Assembly (NCBI GenBank): GCA_963789075.1
Contig: CAWBJQ010000003.1
Coordinates: 1 to 64,000 of the forward strand
Source: DATATJ01 sp963789075
Lineage (GTDB): Bacteria; Acidobacteriota; Vicinamibacteria; Vicinamibacterales; CAVVIG01
DNA length: 64,000 nucleotides
Reading direction: 5' to 3'
Shown piece after piece: positions 16,954 to 26,500 of the stretch. A program made the translations under genes and the position numbers. The notes beneath the pieces were generated by a model. The model ran no database searches. It was not told the DNA's origin and was given only the letters and a program-made list of their open reading frames with translations. Each line of letters begins with the position of its first letter. Position 1 is the first letter of the stretch.

Positions 16954-17898
16954 CTACTGCGTATTCGGGCGAGATTGCCCCGCGATGTACCCGCTCCGGG
17001 CTCTTACGGTCAGGTCCTTGTCACGTGCGCGGACCACGAGCGGATGCCAGCCCGGCTGGCCGCTCGATTCGAACGCGATGAGATATTGATGGCGCAATTC
17101 GTCGACGATCTGCCGCGCCGCGATGCTGCGCTGGCCCGGCGTGCTCGCGACGAACACGTGGCCGCCGGTCCACTCGGCCAGGTCGGCCAGATCGCCGTTG
17201 AGCGCGGAGCGGTCGGCCGAAGACGTGGCTTCCTCGGAAGCGGGATTATCGATCCCCGGCACGATGCCGAAGATGTACACCGGCACGTCAATCTCACTCG
17301 CGATGCCAGACACTTCTGACGGCGACAAGCGGCTCGCGTTGTCGCTGCCGTCGGTCAACACGACGACCGCACGTCGTCGTCCTTCACGCGCGGCCACCCG
17401 GCGCGCCGTGGCGGCGATCGCGTCGTGCAGCGAGGTCGCGCCGAACGGCACGAGCGCCGACAGTGAATCGGGCAACGTTTTCAGCTTTGTGGTAAACGGC
17501 GTCACCTCGTCGAGGTGCGTGTCGAACGTGAAGATGGCCGCTTCGTCCTGGCTCGTGTCGAGCCAGCTGAGGACGTGACTGGCCGCCTCGCGTGCGCTGA
17601 CCAGCTTCGACTCCATGCTCCCGCTGACGTCGAACAGCAGGGCGACACTCACGCCCGCCAGATCGGTGCGAAAATCCGAGATCCGCTTGAGCTGTCCGCC
17701 GTCGAACACCTCGAAATCGCGCGCCGCGAGGTCGCGGACAAACCGGCCTTTGTGGTCGCGGACCACGGCACTGACGCGCACGAGGTCGATGCTCGATTTG
17801 AAGGTGACTGGCGGCGCCTGCGCGCGGGCGTGCATCGGCGCCAACGAGAGGGCCGATGCTAAAAGAGTCGCCATATTGAACCTGCCCCGCGTCACCAT
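16954..17898 (-). CDS. VWFA-related acidobacterial domain secreted protein
   Basis: A von Willebrand factor A protein of the group described in Acidobacteria (VWFA-related Acidobacterial domain). After a signal peptide (MATLLASALSLAPMHARA) comes the beta sandwich LVRVSAVVRDHKGRFVRDL, typical of this group. The VWA domain then shows the MIDAS site LLFDVSGSMESK (Asp-x-Ser-x-Ser), GATSLHDAI and VVVLTDGSDNAS. I use the ATG at 17898 because it places the signal peptide near the start; an ATG at 18000 would add 34 residues. The role is probably adhesion or protein binding outside the cell. The frame is intact. Confidence 0.82.
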   Translation of the reverse strand: MVTRGRFNMATLLASALSLAPMHARAQAPPVTFKSSIDLVRVSAVVRDHKGRFVRDLAARDFEVFDGGQLKRISDFRTDLAGVSVALLFDVSGSMESKLVSAREAASHVLSWLDTSQDEAAIFTFDTHLDEVTPFTTKLKTLPDSLSALVPFGATSLHDAIAATARRVAAREGRRRAVVVLTDGSDNASRLSPSEVSGIASEIDVPVYIFGIVPGIDNPASEEATSSADRSALNGDLADLAEWTGGHVFVASTPGQRSIAARQIVDELRHQYLIAFESSGQPGWHPLVVRARDKDLTVRARSGYIAGQSRPNTQ

Positions 17899-18105
17899 GC
17901 TGGCTCGTCTTGCTGCGAAGGCCTTGCCAAGTGCGTCAAGTCGCTGAGTCCAGATGGTTTGCGTCAAAGTGTCGTCCTTAACGGTGTGTGGCTGATGCAT
18001 TAATCAGGCGTAACATTTACACGATTTCACACAATTCAGCGGTTACCGTCTCGCGTAAAATATACACATAATCATAAAGTATTGAGAAATAGCCCTTTAC
18101 TGATA

Positions 18106-18133
18106 TTGACACGGCGGTGAAAAACAGTAGAGT
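18106..18133 (+). promoter_or_regulatory. Sigma-70-like promoter for the coiled-coil gene
   Basis: TTGACA at 18106-18111 and TAGAGT at 18128-18133 are spaced by 16 bases, within an unusually AT-rich 150-base divergent gap (18001-18151). The predicted start lies about 12 bases before the ATG at 18152, giving a very short leader. Confidence 0.5.
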
Positions 18134-18151
18134 CGGCTACCTACCCCATCT

Positions 18152-18349
18152 ATGGCTCTCAAACGACGACGACCCCGAACATTGACGCACGCTCTCGCCG
18201 CGCTCGATGCTGTCGTTGTGCGAGTGGAAGTGCTCGAGCATGAGCTCGCCACCACCCGCAAAGAGCTCGACATTCAATTCAAACGGATCGCGCAGCTGCA
18301 AGCTGAGGTGGACGATCTGCGCGTCGCCGCGGCGAAAATCCGCGGGTAG
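18152..18349 (+). CDS. Small coiled-coil protein, 65 aa
   Basis: A basic N-terminus (MALKRRRPRTL) is followed by one long helix with heptad-spaced Leu, Val and Ile (LEHELATTRKELDIQFKRIAQLQAEVDDL). It is likely to form a parallel coiled coil. No signal peptide or known domain. It precedes an aminotransferase by 16 bases and a good promoter lies upstream, so it is probably expressed in that operon. Function unknown. Confidence 0.62.
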   Translation: MALKRRRPRTLTHALAALDAVVVRVEVLEHELATTRKELDIQFKRIAQLQAEVDDLRVAAAKIRG

Positions 18350-18365
18350 AAGGTAAGATCGCGGC

Positions 18366-19595
18366 GTGTCCACGCCAAAAACGTCGAGTGCGTCGCCGCT
18401 CCCGCTGCCGATTGCGGCGCGCGTCAACCATTTCACATACGCCATTCGCAACATCGTTGCCGAGGCGCAGCGCGTCGAAGCCACGGGCCGCCAGGTACGA
18501 TATCTCAACATCGGCGATCCGGTCGCCTTCGGCTTCCGCACGCCGCCTCATTTGATCGCCGCGGTCGAGCGCGCCCTGCGCGACGGCCACAACGGGTATG
18601 GGCCATCAGTCGGCCTGGCGTCGGCGCGCGAGGCGGTCGCGCACGAATACTCGTCGCACGGATTTCCCGTCGTCGCCGATCGCGTCCTCATCACGGCCGG
18701 CACATCGGAGGGCATCGAGCTCGTGCTGAGCGCGCTCGTCGACCAGGGCGAGGACGTGCTGGTGCCGATGCCGACGTATCCGCTGTACACCGCCGTGCTC
18801 GCGAAAATCGGCGCGCGTGCGCGGTACTATCGGGCCGATCCGGCGCGCGACTGGACGCCCGATCTCGATCACCTCGAAAGCCTGGTGACGCCGGCCACGC
18901 GCGTGCTGGTGATCATCGACCCGAACAACCCGACCGGCGCGACGTACTCGACCGCCACGCGGCGCGCACTGCTCGACTTCGCCGAGCGTCACGATCTGGC
19001 GATTCTCGCCGACGAGGTCTACGGGGATCTCGGCTACGATGGTCCGGTTGCGCCGATCGGCAGCCTCGATCCCGATGCGCCGATCATTTCCTTCTCGAGC
19101 CTCTCCAAGGCGTACCTTGCGCCAGGCTGGCGCACAGGCTGGCTGGCCGTCGGCCGTTCGCCGCGGCTCGACGATGCGCTCGCCGCGATCAAGAAGCTGG
19201 CGGACGGACGCCTCTGCAGTGTCGTACCGATGCAGTACGCCGTGACCGAGGCACTGATGGGCGACCGCTCGCACCAGATCGCGTTTCGCGCAGCGCTCGC
19301 ACAACGCGCTGAATTGACCGTGCGCCGTCTGCGGGCGATGCCCGGCGTCACGTGCGTGGCGCCTACGGCGGCGTTCTACGCGATGCCGCGGATCGCGCTG
19401 CCGCCTGGCACGACCGACGAACAGTACGTGCTCGGCCTCCTGCGCGCGACCGGCGTCCTGTGCGTCTATGGCTCCGGCTTCGGCATGCCGGCCGGCGAAG
19501 GTTTCCTGCGCATCGTGTTCCTCGCACCGCTCGAAGAGTTGAATGCTGTCTACGACCTGATGGCCGGGTTCACCCGCGAGTACCTGTCGTTGTGA
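18366..19595 (+). CDS. Class I/II aminotransferase (alanine/aspartate type)
   Basis: A 409-residue PLP enzyme of the aspartate aminotransferase family. Motifs in order: YLNIGDPVAFGF near residue 45, TAGTSEGIEL for the PLP phosphate, IIDPNNPTGATYS with the pyridine-ring Asn, ILADEVYGDLGY with the Asp/Tyr contacts, and SFSSLSKAYLAPGWRTGW with the Schiff-base lysine and substrate-side Arg. The sequence resembles archaeal and bacterial AlaA/AlaT-like enzymes more than AspC. The start is GTG at 18366. The frame is intact. Confidence 0.87.
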   Translation: MSTPKTSSASPLPLPIAARVNHFTYAIRNIVAEAQRVEATGRQVRYLNIGDPVAFGFRTPPHLIAAVERALRDGHNGYGPSVGLASAREAVAHEYSSHGFPVVADRVLITAGTSEGIELVLSALVDQGEDVLVPMPTYPLYTAVLAKIGARARYYRADPARDWTPDLDHLESLVTPATRVLVIIDPNNPTGATYSTATRRALLDFAERHDLAILADEVYGDLGYDGPVAPIGSLDPDAPIISFSSLSKAYLAPGWRTGWLAVGRSPRLDDALAAIKKLADGRLCSVVPMQYAVTEALMGDRSHQIAFRAALAQRAELTVRRLRAMPGVTCVAPTAAFYAMPRIALPPGTTDEQYVLGLLRATGVLCVYGSGFGMPAGEGFLRIVFLAPLEELNAVYDLMAGFTREYLSL

Positions 19596-19690
19596 TCCGT
19601 GGCGTCGTAGGGGCCGACCTACGTGTCAGCTCGGGCGGACGACGCCGGTCCGCCGTACGCGAGTTGACCACTGATCGCACGGACCGCTCC

Positions 19691-20728
19691 ATGATCTCTG
19701 AGCGCGACTTCACGCGGCGCATGGTCAAGACCGTTTTCGCGGTCGCCGCGGTCGCCGTGGTCATGGCCACGATGTGGGCGGCGCGCGAGGCGCTGATGCT
19801 GATCTACGTCAGCGCGATCATCGCCATGGGCTTCTCGCCGCTGGTCCGGATGATCGAACGGCCGGGCACACAGCGGGCAGGCCGTCTCCCGCGGACCGTT
19901 GCCATCCTCCTCATTTACATCGTCATCGTCGGCGTGATCGTCCTGATCAGCCTGATCGTGCTGCCGCGGCTCATCGATCAGGCTGGCGCGCTGTGGAAGC
20001 GGGCGCCGCAGGCGTTCGGCGATCTGCAGCGGTTTCTGATTCGCCACGGCCTGATGACGCACCGCGTCACCATCGAGGAGGCCGTCCAGAACGCTCCGTC
20101 CGGCAGCGGCGGCAACGCCGTCGGCACTCTGCTGTCGGCGGTCTGGGGCGTCATCGGCGGCGTCTTCGGCGTCGTGACGATTCTGATTCTGAGCTTCTAT
20201 CTCCTGGTCGAGGCGCACGGGCTCTTCGAATGGGCCGTCCGCTTTTTTCCGGACACGAGTCGCGCCCACCTCGCATCGGTGGCGCGCGAGAGCGTGCGCA
20301 AGGTGAGCGCGTGGCTCGGCGCACAGTTCATTCTGGCGGCGGTCATGGGCACGTTCGCGGCCGTCGGACTCGGACTGATGGGCGTGCCGTACTTCTACGT
20401 CGTCGCGCTCGTCGCCGCGCTCGGCGAAACGATACCGATTGTGGGACCGGTCATCGGCGGCATCTCGGCGGTGTCCGTGGCGTTGACCGTTTCGCCGCGG
20501 CTGGCACTGACCGTCGGCATCTACTTCGTCGTGCTCCATCAGCTCGAGGCGAACATTCTCGTGCCGAAGATCATGGAGAGGCGTGTCGGCGTCAGCCCGG
20601 TCACCGTGATGGTGGCCCTGCTCATCGGCGGGTCGCTCTGGGGCCTGATGGGCGCGATTCTCGCCATTCCAACCGCGGCGATCCTGTCGGTCATCGTCGA
20701 GGAACTGACCGCCGATGCGGCGGCGTAG
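19691..20728 (+). CDS. AI-2E family transporter (PerM/TqsA-type)
   Basis: A 345-residue membrane protein with about seven membrane segments, for example VFAVAAVAVVMATMWAA, TVAILLIYIVIVGVIVLISLIVL and VTILILSFYLLVEA. The conserved loop GETIPIVGPVIGG and NILVPKIMERRVGVSP are the family signature. Members export small molecules such as AI-2 or act as Na+/H+ antiporters; the substrate here is unknown. I chose the ATG at 19691, which directly precedes the first membrane helix. Its last 14 bases overlap the start of the next gene, indicating co-translation. Confidence 0.87.
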   Translation: MISERDFTRRMVKTVFAVAAVAVVMATMWAAREALMLIYVSAIIAMGFSPLVRMIERPGTQRAGRLPRTVAILLIYIVIVGVIVLISLIVLPRLIDQAGALWKRAPQAFGDLQRFLIRHGLMTHRVTIEEAVQNAPSGSGGNAVGTLLSAVWGVIGGVFGVVTILILSFYLLVEAHGLFEWAVRFFPDTSRAHLASVARESVRKVSAWLGAQFILAAVMGTFAAVGLGLMGVPYFYVVALVAALGETIPIVGPVIGGISAVSVALTVSPRLALTVGIYFVVLHQLEANILVPKIMERRVGVSPVTVMVALLIGGSLWGLMGAILAIPTAAILSVIVEELTADAAA

Positions 20729-22658
20729 CGAGACGCTCGCCGCGCTGGCGGCGTACAGCCTGCTCACGCTCGCGCTGACATGGCCGCTGGCGCGCGGGCT
20801 GACGCGCGACCTGCCCGGCGATCTCGTCGACCCGCTCCTGAATGCCTGGATCGTCGCGCGCGACGCGGCGACGCTCACGCACGCCATTGCGGGCCATCCG
20901 GGCGCGCTGCGCGATTTCTGGAACGCGGCGATCTTCTTCCCGCAGCCGCTCGCGCTCGCGTACTCGGAACATCTGACCGCACAGGCGCTGCAGATCCTTC
21001 CGGTGTACGCCGTGTGGCCCAATCCGATCCTCTGCTACAACCTGCTGTTCCTGTCGACGTGGGCGCTGTCGGCGTTCGGCATGTTTCTGCTGATACGCGA
21101 GATCACCGGCCATCGGGCGGCCGCGTTCCTCGCCGGCCTCGCGTTCGGTTTCGCGCCGTACCGAATTGGATCGCTGCCGCATCTGCAGGTGCTCTCTTCC
21201 GCCTGGATGCCGTTCGCGCTGTACGGATTCCGGCGCTTCTTCGCGACGCGTCGGATCGCGCCGCTGGCCGGCGGCGTCGCCGCCTGGATCGCGCAGAATC
21301 TCTCGTGCGGCTACTACCTGCTCTTCTTCAGCCCCATCGCGGCGCTCTATATCGCGTGGGAGCTGACGGCGAGGCGCCTGTGGCGCGACGGAAGGACGGT
21401 GGCGCAGGCGATCGGCGCCATCGGCGTCGTGATCGCCGCGACGCTGCCGTTTCTCCTGCCGTATCTCGAGCTGCGGCGCCTCGGCTTTGCCGCGCGGACG
21501 ATCGACGAGACGCAGAAATTCAGCGCGGACGTCTACGGATACTTCACCGCCGACCCGCACCTTCGACTGTGGGGATCGCTCGCACGCGCGTGGCCGTTGC
21601 CGGAAGGCGCCGTGTTCCCTGGAGTCGTCGTCGTCGTCCTGGCCGCGGCGGCGATCGCGTACGCGTGGCGATCCGCGCGACTCGACGTCGCCGAAACGCC
21701 GTCGATGTGGACGCGCGTCGCCGGCTGGACGATCGCGGCTGCGTGCGCGGCGGCGATCTCGCTGCTGTTCGGCTTTGCGATTCGCGTTCCGCCCGGCCGG
21801 CCGATCTTCAAGATCACCGATTTCGATCGCGACCTGCTGACCACCACGGCGATGATCGCGGCGCTGGTTGCCGCGTCGGGATACGCGCGGGCGGTCGCGC
21901 GCCGGGTGTTGACCTCGCCGGTCGCGTTCTTCACCGCGACCGCCCTGCTGGCGATGGCGCTGTCGTTCGGGCCGACGATTCTCGCGCGCGGCCGTCTTGT
22001 CGACGACGGCACGCTGTACGCGGTGTGCTATCGGCTCGTGCCGGGGTTCGACGGCGTCCGAGTGCCCGCGCGTTTTGCGATGATCGTCGCGCTCGGTTTG
22101 GCGGCGCTGGCCGGGCTCGGCGCGGCGGCGATTGGACGGGATCGACGCGGGACGGCCGCCGTCTGGACCGCCTGCGCGCTGGTCGTGCTCGATGGTTGCG
22201 CCGTACCGATTCCCATCAACGGCAACGACACGACGTACAAACAGGCGCACCTCGCGCCGCTGCCCGATACACTGGCGCCGTACGGCGCGCCCCTCCCGGT
22301 GTACGCGTTCGCCGCACGACTGCCGGCGTCGAGCGTGCTGCTCGAGCTCCCGCTCGGGGAGCCCGCCTTCGACGTGCGCTACATGTTCTATGGGCTCGCG
22401 CACGGCCATCGCCTGGTCAACGGCTACAGCGGCGGCTCTCCAATCGGGTATCTGCTTCTCAGCGAAATGCTGAAGGACTTCGCCACATCCCCGGATCGAG
22501 CGTGGCAAGCGGTCGTGACGTCAGGCGCCACGCACATCATCGTCCATGAAGCTGGATACGAGCCCGGCCGCGGTGAGCTGATCGCCCGGTGGCTCATGAC
22601 GAACGGCGCGACGGAAGTCGCCGCCTTTGGCGCCGACAGCGTGTTCACCATTCATTAG
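20715..22658 (+). CDS. Polytopic membrane protein, putative GT-C glycosyltransferase
   Basis: A 647-residue membrane protein with roughly a dozen hydrophobic segments. After the first helix comes a periplasmic loop with LPGDLVDPLLNAWI, whose acidic pair resembles the catalytic loop of GT-C enzymes that use polyprenyl-linked sugars. Later segments include FGMFLLIREITGHRAAAFLAGLAFGFAPYRIGSL and a C-terminal soluble part of about 130 residues (PASSVLLELPLGEPAFDVRY). I cannot name the acceptor or donor. It overlaps the AI-2E gene by 14 bases. The frame is intact and it converges on the broken ADOP gene. Confidence 0.65.
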   Translation: MRRRSETLAALAAYSLLTLALTWPLARGLTRDLPGDLVDPLLNAWIVARDAATLTHAIAGHPGALRDFWNAAIFFPQPLALAYSEHLTAQALQILPVYAVWPNPILCYNLLFLSTWALSAFGMFLLIREITGHRAAAFLAGLAFGFAPYRIGSLPHLQVLSSAWMPFALYGFRRFFATRRIAPLAGGVAAWIAQNLSCGYYLLFFSPIAALYIAWELTARRLWRDGRTVAQAIGAIGVVIAATLPFLLPYLELRRLGFAARTIDETQKFSADVYGYFTADPHLRLWGSLARAWPLPEGAVFPGVVVVVLAAAAIAYAWRSARLDVAETPSMWTRVAGWTIAAACAAAISLLFGFAIRVPPGRPIFKITDFDRDLLTTTAMIAALVAASGYARAVARRVLTSPVAFFTATALLAMALSFGPTILARGRLVDDGTLYAVCYRLVPGFDGVRVPARFAMIVALGLAALAGLGAAAIGRDRRGTAAVWTACALVVLDGCAVPIPINGNDTTYKQAHLAPLPDTLAPYGAPLPVYAFAARLPASSVLLELPLGEPAFDVRYMFYGLAHGHRLVNGYSGGSPIGYLLLSEMLKDFATSPDRAWQAVVTSGATHIIVHEAGYEPGRGELIARWLMTNGATEVAAFGADSVFTIH

Positions 22659-23507
22659 TGATTAGCCTCACTTCGTTCGGAGCGCAGCTCGTCCGCGAGG
22701 CAAGCGATCCACCGGTCATCGCGGTATTCCGACTGGCGATCGCCGAGGCACGGTTCACGTCGAGCCTGCGGCCGATGATGCCGGGATCGGAGCCGAAGCG
22801 CACGCGCCACATCGCCTCACCGATGAGCATGACGGGCGGCGCCGGGGCGATCTTCGGCGTCGGTGAACGCGTGGCCGAGGATCGGCGGCAGTTGGAGCAC
22901 CGGAATGAGGGTCGCCGAGAATCGACGCCGAGATGACACGCTGCGGCTCGACGCCGCCGCGAGGGTCGGCGACGTTCACTTCGCCTTCGCGGTAGACGCC
23001 GATGCCCTCGATGGTCCGCGCGAGCCGGAGATACGTGAAGTAGGTCGGCGGCGATTGCGGCTGGTGGATCAACCCGATTGACGGCATGTCGTGCCAGGCG
23101 CCGACGAGCCGTTCGGGATTTCCATACGGGAGGGGACGGAGCAGCACGCCGTCCACGACGGCGAAGATCGCGACGCTGGCCCCGATGCCGATGACCAGCG
23201 TGAGCACGGCGGCGATCGTGAACGCGGGCGATCGTCGAAGCGAGCGGACGCCGTGGCGGACATCCTGCGCGGCCGCGTCGAGCCACTGCGTGATCCGCTC
23301 GCGCCGCCGCCGATGGCGGTCCACAGCGGCGAGCTCGCGCCGCGACGCGCGGACGTCGCCAGACTCGGCCTCGGCCATTCGCCGCGCCGTTTCTTCCGAC
23401 TGTCCGTGCGCCACCAACGCGCTCACGCGGCTCTCGATGTGGAACGCGATCTCATCGTCCACATCGCGCTCGATGCGTCCGTCGATGGTGCGCGGCTCGT
23501 GCGGCAT
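22645..23507 (-). pseudogene. ADOP-type ABC transporter permease, truncated and frameshifted
   Basis: The N-terminus shows the ADOP permease prefix: RTIDGRIERDVDDEIAFHIE and ARRMAEAESGDVRASRREL. The first membrane helix follows (AFTIAAVLTLVIGIGASVAIF), then VVDGVLLRPLPYGNPERLV and the MacB-like periplasmic core. The frame breaks near 22925 and again near 22850, after which PVMLIGEAMWRVRFGSDPGIIGRRLDVN is the last recognisable piece. Functional ADOPs are about 800 residues with two sets of membrane helices; here the last three quarters are missing and the remnant ends against the convergent membrane gene. The ATG overlaps the PadR stop. It is almost certainly non-functional. Confidence 0.8.
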
Positions 23508-23854
23508 CAGCGGCTCTCCCAGGCGGATGCGTTCAACACGCGGAACAAGCCTTCGGCGTATCGGGCCAGCCGAGACGATTCGGCCCGCAGCTGCACGCGA
23601 CCGCGCGCGGTCAGGCGGTAGAATTTCGCGCGCCGGTTGTTTTCGGAGACGCCCCAGTCGCTGTCGACCCAGCCTTGGTCCTCGAGGCGGTGCAGGGCGA
23701 GATACAGGGCGCGATCCTCGACGGCGAGAGCCTCGCGCGACGTGTCTTTGATCCAGCCGGCGATCCCGTAACCGTGGCGCGGGCCCCACGTGAGCGCTTT
23801 CAGGATCAATGCGTCGAGCGTTCCGCGGAGCAGGTCCTCGGATTCGTTGGCCAT
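23507..23854 (-). CDS. PadR-family transcriptional regulator
   Basis: A 115-residue winged-helix repressor. LLRGTLDALILKALTWGPRHGYGIA is the PadR signature, followed by ALYLALHRLEDQGWVDSDWG for the recognition helix and wing, NNRRAKFYRLTARGR, and a C-terminal dimerisation helix. PadR genes are commonly found directly upstream of ADOP permeases and are thought to control them. Here the stop overlaps the permease ATG (ATGA). The frame is intact although the permease is decayed. Confidence 0.9.
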   Translation of the reverse strand: MANESEDLLRGTLDALILKALTWGPRHGYGIAGWIKDTSREALAVEDRALYLALHRLEDQGWVDSDWGVSENNRRAKFYRLTARGRVQLRAESSRLARYAEGLFRVLNASAWESR

Positions 23855-23861
23855 CGATTCT

Positions 23862-23880
23862 CCCCGGATGTTCTCCGGGG
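23862..23880. promoter_or_regulatory. Inverted repeat in the padR leader, possible operator
   Basis: CCCCGGA and TCCGGGG are perfect arms around TGTTC, 8 bases upstream of the padR start. PadR proteins usually control their own promoters, so it may be an operator. It does not look like the classic ATGT-n8-ACAT PadR site, so the assignment is tentative. From here to 24218 I see no gene. Confidence 0.3.
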
Positions 23881-24218
23881 ACGAACCCTGGCATTCGCTG
23901 GCGGTACTGTCAACGGCGGGTTTGAAACGCAGGGCTCCAATCGGGGCGGTCCAAGTGATTCTGCTGAGCGATACGGGAACTACTGAATGAATGACTTCCG
24001 ATCGTGGGTTCAATTTCACTACCTAGGACCGTTAAAAGTAAGAGAGAGATCCAGGAGGCGGCAGCGCGGGCCGAGCGATGGTGGCTCGACAGTGGGGCCG
24101 AGCGGCGATTGTTCACCTGAGAGCGGAGATGGGTCCGGCTTGGTACGACAGTCGCAGGACTCTTTCTGCCAAGGCGACCGGCGACGTCCGAACGTCTTTT
24201 CCGCGGACGGGGCTACGC

Positions 24219-25154
24219 ATGTCGCTACACGGAACCACTAAAGCGATGCCCCGCGAAGGCACGTCACCTGAGATCGTCGAAGTCATCAGAGACGGCTGCG
24301 CTGTGCCTCTGCTTCCAGCGGTCTCGACACTGTCGAGTGAGTGTATTGGCTGGGACGGCTTCACGTTGAACGTCTTTCACGACATCCCCCCGTGGCAAGT
24401 CCCCGAGCATGAGCATCCGACGCACATGGCGAGCCTCGTCACCAGCGGCTGCACGAACCTCCACTGGACGACCGGCGGTCGAAAGCGCAGAGCTCATTAC
24501 GCGCCCGGCGATATCTACCTGTTGCCCGCGGGCACGCGGGATCATCTCGAGCGGGATCAGCCGACCAGTCGAGTCATCCTGACCGTGGAATCGACGCGAT
24601 ACTGCGGAGAGAGCCTTCGAGGAGACGGCCCATCGATCGGACTTCGAGATCCTGGAGCGTCGGGTATTTAAGGATCGACACATCGCCTCATTGATGCTCG
24701 CCCTCAGTGCCGACCTGGAAGACGGGTCACCAGCCGGCCGGATCTACGGGGAATCGCTGGGGCTAGCGGTCGCCGTCTACCTGGCGCGTCGCTACGGCGT
24801 GCCGACGCACGAACCGAGGCACGATAGTGGAGGCCTGCCCAGGTATCGCCTGCGTCTGGTCCTCGACTACATTCGGACGCACCTCGATCAGGATGTGCGG
24901 CTCGCAGACCTCGCCACGCTTGCGGGCGCGAGCCCGCACTACTTCGCCCAGTTGTTCCGTCAGAGCACCGGACAGAGTCCACATCAGTACGTGATCGCGC
25001 AGCGTATCGAGCGCGCCAAGCGTTTGCTGAGAAACCGCACGCTCTCAGCGCTCGATGTTGCGGTCCTTTCGGGTTCGCCGACGCGGGGCACTTCGCCGAA
25101 GGTTTTCCGCCGCATCGTGGGCTCGACCCCGACCAGCATCGCGCCGACCTGTAA
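24219..25154 (+). CDS. AraC-family transcriptional regulator with cupin N-terminus, frameshifted
   Basis: The N-terminal half is a cupin-like sensor: VPEHEHPTHMASLVTSGC and HYAPGDIYLLPAG. After a break near 24615 the frame continues AFEETAHRSDFEILERRVFKDRHIASLMLAL. The two helix-turn-helix motifs of AraC proteins follow: VRLADLATLAGASPHYFAQLFRQSTGQSPHQYV, then RTLSALDVAVL and, across two more breaks near 25065 and 25100, GFADAGHFAE and FRRIVGSTPT. Length is near 310 residues. The start at 24219 is the best guess. It precedes DoxX and cupin genes on the same strand and may control them. Confidence 0.72.
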
Positions 25155-25357
25155 GGTCGCCTGGTGGCAACCCCGCCAACGCCACTACACACTCTATCCG
25201 GAGCCGGATGCGGGGGTTCCACGGAATCTCGGTCGAATGTTCCAGTCTTCGGAGCATTGGACAAGCCCCGCATGCCTGTCATGGATAGATTCGATCTGTG
25301 CACCGCGGGGGTGCCGACCTCCACCGCGTGGTGGTGCTGAAATAACGGGAGGGCAGC

Positions 25358-25826
25358 ATGACTCTCAAATGGGGACGCTTCAGCTCAGTCGTTGTGCGAT
25401 ATGCGCTCGGGCTCGGTTTTCTTTCGGCCGTGGCAGACAGGTTCGGTTTGTGGGGAGCGTTTCGGCAGCCGAATGTCGAGTGGGGGAACTCGCACGGTTC
25501 CTCGAATACACGCACACGCTCAATCGGTAACATTTTGCCGGCGAGAATGATCCCGCCGCTGGGGGTCAGCGCTACCGCGCCAGAGATATCCTTTTGGCGT
25601 TCTTCTCATCGTCGGCTGGCACACACGCGCCGCTGCACTGTTGAGTGGCCTTCTTCTATTGTCGTTCGGCGTGGCAATGACGGTTGCGTCAGGCGTCAAG
25701 GCGCCGCTGACTTTCGCCGCTTCACTGGCGTGGGAGCGGCTTTGCTCCTCGCACAGTGCGAAAGCTTTCCCTTCAGCGTGGATGCGTCTGCTGCTCCGCC
25801 GAACCCATTCAGGGGAAGACAGATGA
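25358..25826 (+). CDS. DoxX-family membrane protein, several frameshifts
   Basis: Three frames together give a DoxX-like protein. VVVRYALGLGFLSAVADRFGLWG is the first helix with the family's A-D-R motif. ARFLEYTHTLNR and LPARMIPPLGVSA follow, then FGVLLIVGWHTRAAALLSGL and LLLSFGVAMTVASGVKAPL, and FTGVGAALLLAQCESFPFSVD at the end. Breaks fall near 25485, 25580 and 25720. The normal length is about 150 residues, matching this span. DoxX proteins are small membrane components linked with thiol and oxidative stress. The end is approximate because the final frame is uncertain. Confidence 0.6.
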
Positions 25827-26009
25827 CAGCAGGTCCGAGATCCACACGTGCGGAGATCGTGGAGTGGAGCTGTTCGCCGACGGCGGATCCGCGCAGGTAT
25901 AGACGGCCGCCGTCGATCCGCAAAGGAGAAGCCCATGCCTTGGTTTTGATATGGAACACAGCAACACGGACAATCCGAGTAGCAACCCTGGTTGAAAGGG
26001 AGCATGAGA

Positions 26010-26462
26010 TGAACAAGATGGTATTGGTTCTCAGCACCGGCGTCGAGCAGCGTACTCTACGTTCTGGTGGGGTACAAGCGTTCAGCATGCGCCGATGATC
26101 AGGCCGAAGCGCGTCACACGCGCGCTGGAACAGTGACACGTCTGATGACCAAGATCTTCCCGATGTGCCCGGAAAGGAAGGCATGGTCGAAATCGTCGAC
26201 TTCGCTCCAGGTGAGGCCTCTCAGGTACACCGACACAACGCCGATCTCTTTCGCGTACGTGCTGGAAGGGAGCATCGTGACGCAACTGAAGGGTGATAGC
26301 CCACAGACCGTTCACGCCGGCGACGTCTTTTACGAATCGCCCACGGACTTACACATTGTGAGTCGCAATGCCAGCGAGACGCAGCCCGCGAAACTGCTCG
26401 TCTTCTATGTGAAAGCGAAAGGTGCTCCGCCAACCGTGCTTCTGAAGGAGGGGAACGAGTAG
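26010..26462 (+). CDS. Secreted cupin-domain protein, several frameshifts
   Basis: MNKMVLVLSTGV, continued in the next frame as SSVLYVLVGYKRSACADDQ, looks like a signal peptide. The frame moves again to VPGKEGMVEIVDFAPGEASQVHRHNADLF, which has the first cupin histidines (HRHN). After a third break FAYVLEGSIVTQLKGD and TVHAGDVFYESP give the second cupin motif. The stop at 26460-26462 follows VLLKEGNE. Small metal-binding cupins of this kind are frequent near AraC regulators and DoxX proteins. Substrate unknown. The upstream gap 25827-26009 holds nothing I can assign. Confidence 0.65.
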
Positions 26463-26500
26463 TGGCCCTCACGACTCGTAGGCTGCGCGGATCCGTGTCC

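Noticed and set aside
20691..22508. 605-codon minus-strand open frame rich in Arg and Gly
   Set aside because: Antisense to the membrane glycosyltransferase-like gene; no hydrophobic or domain pattern.
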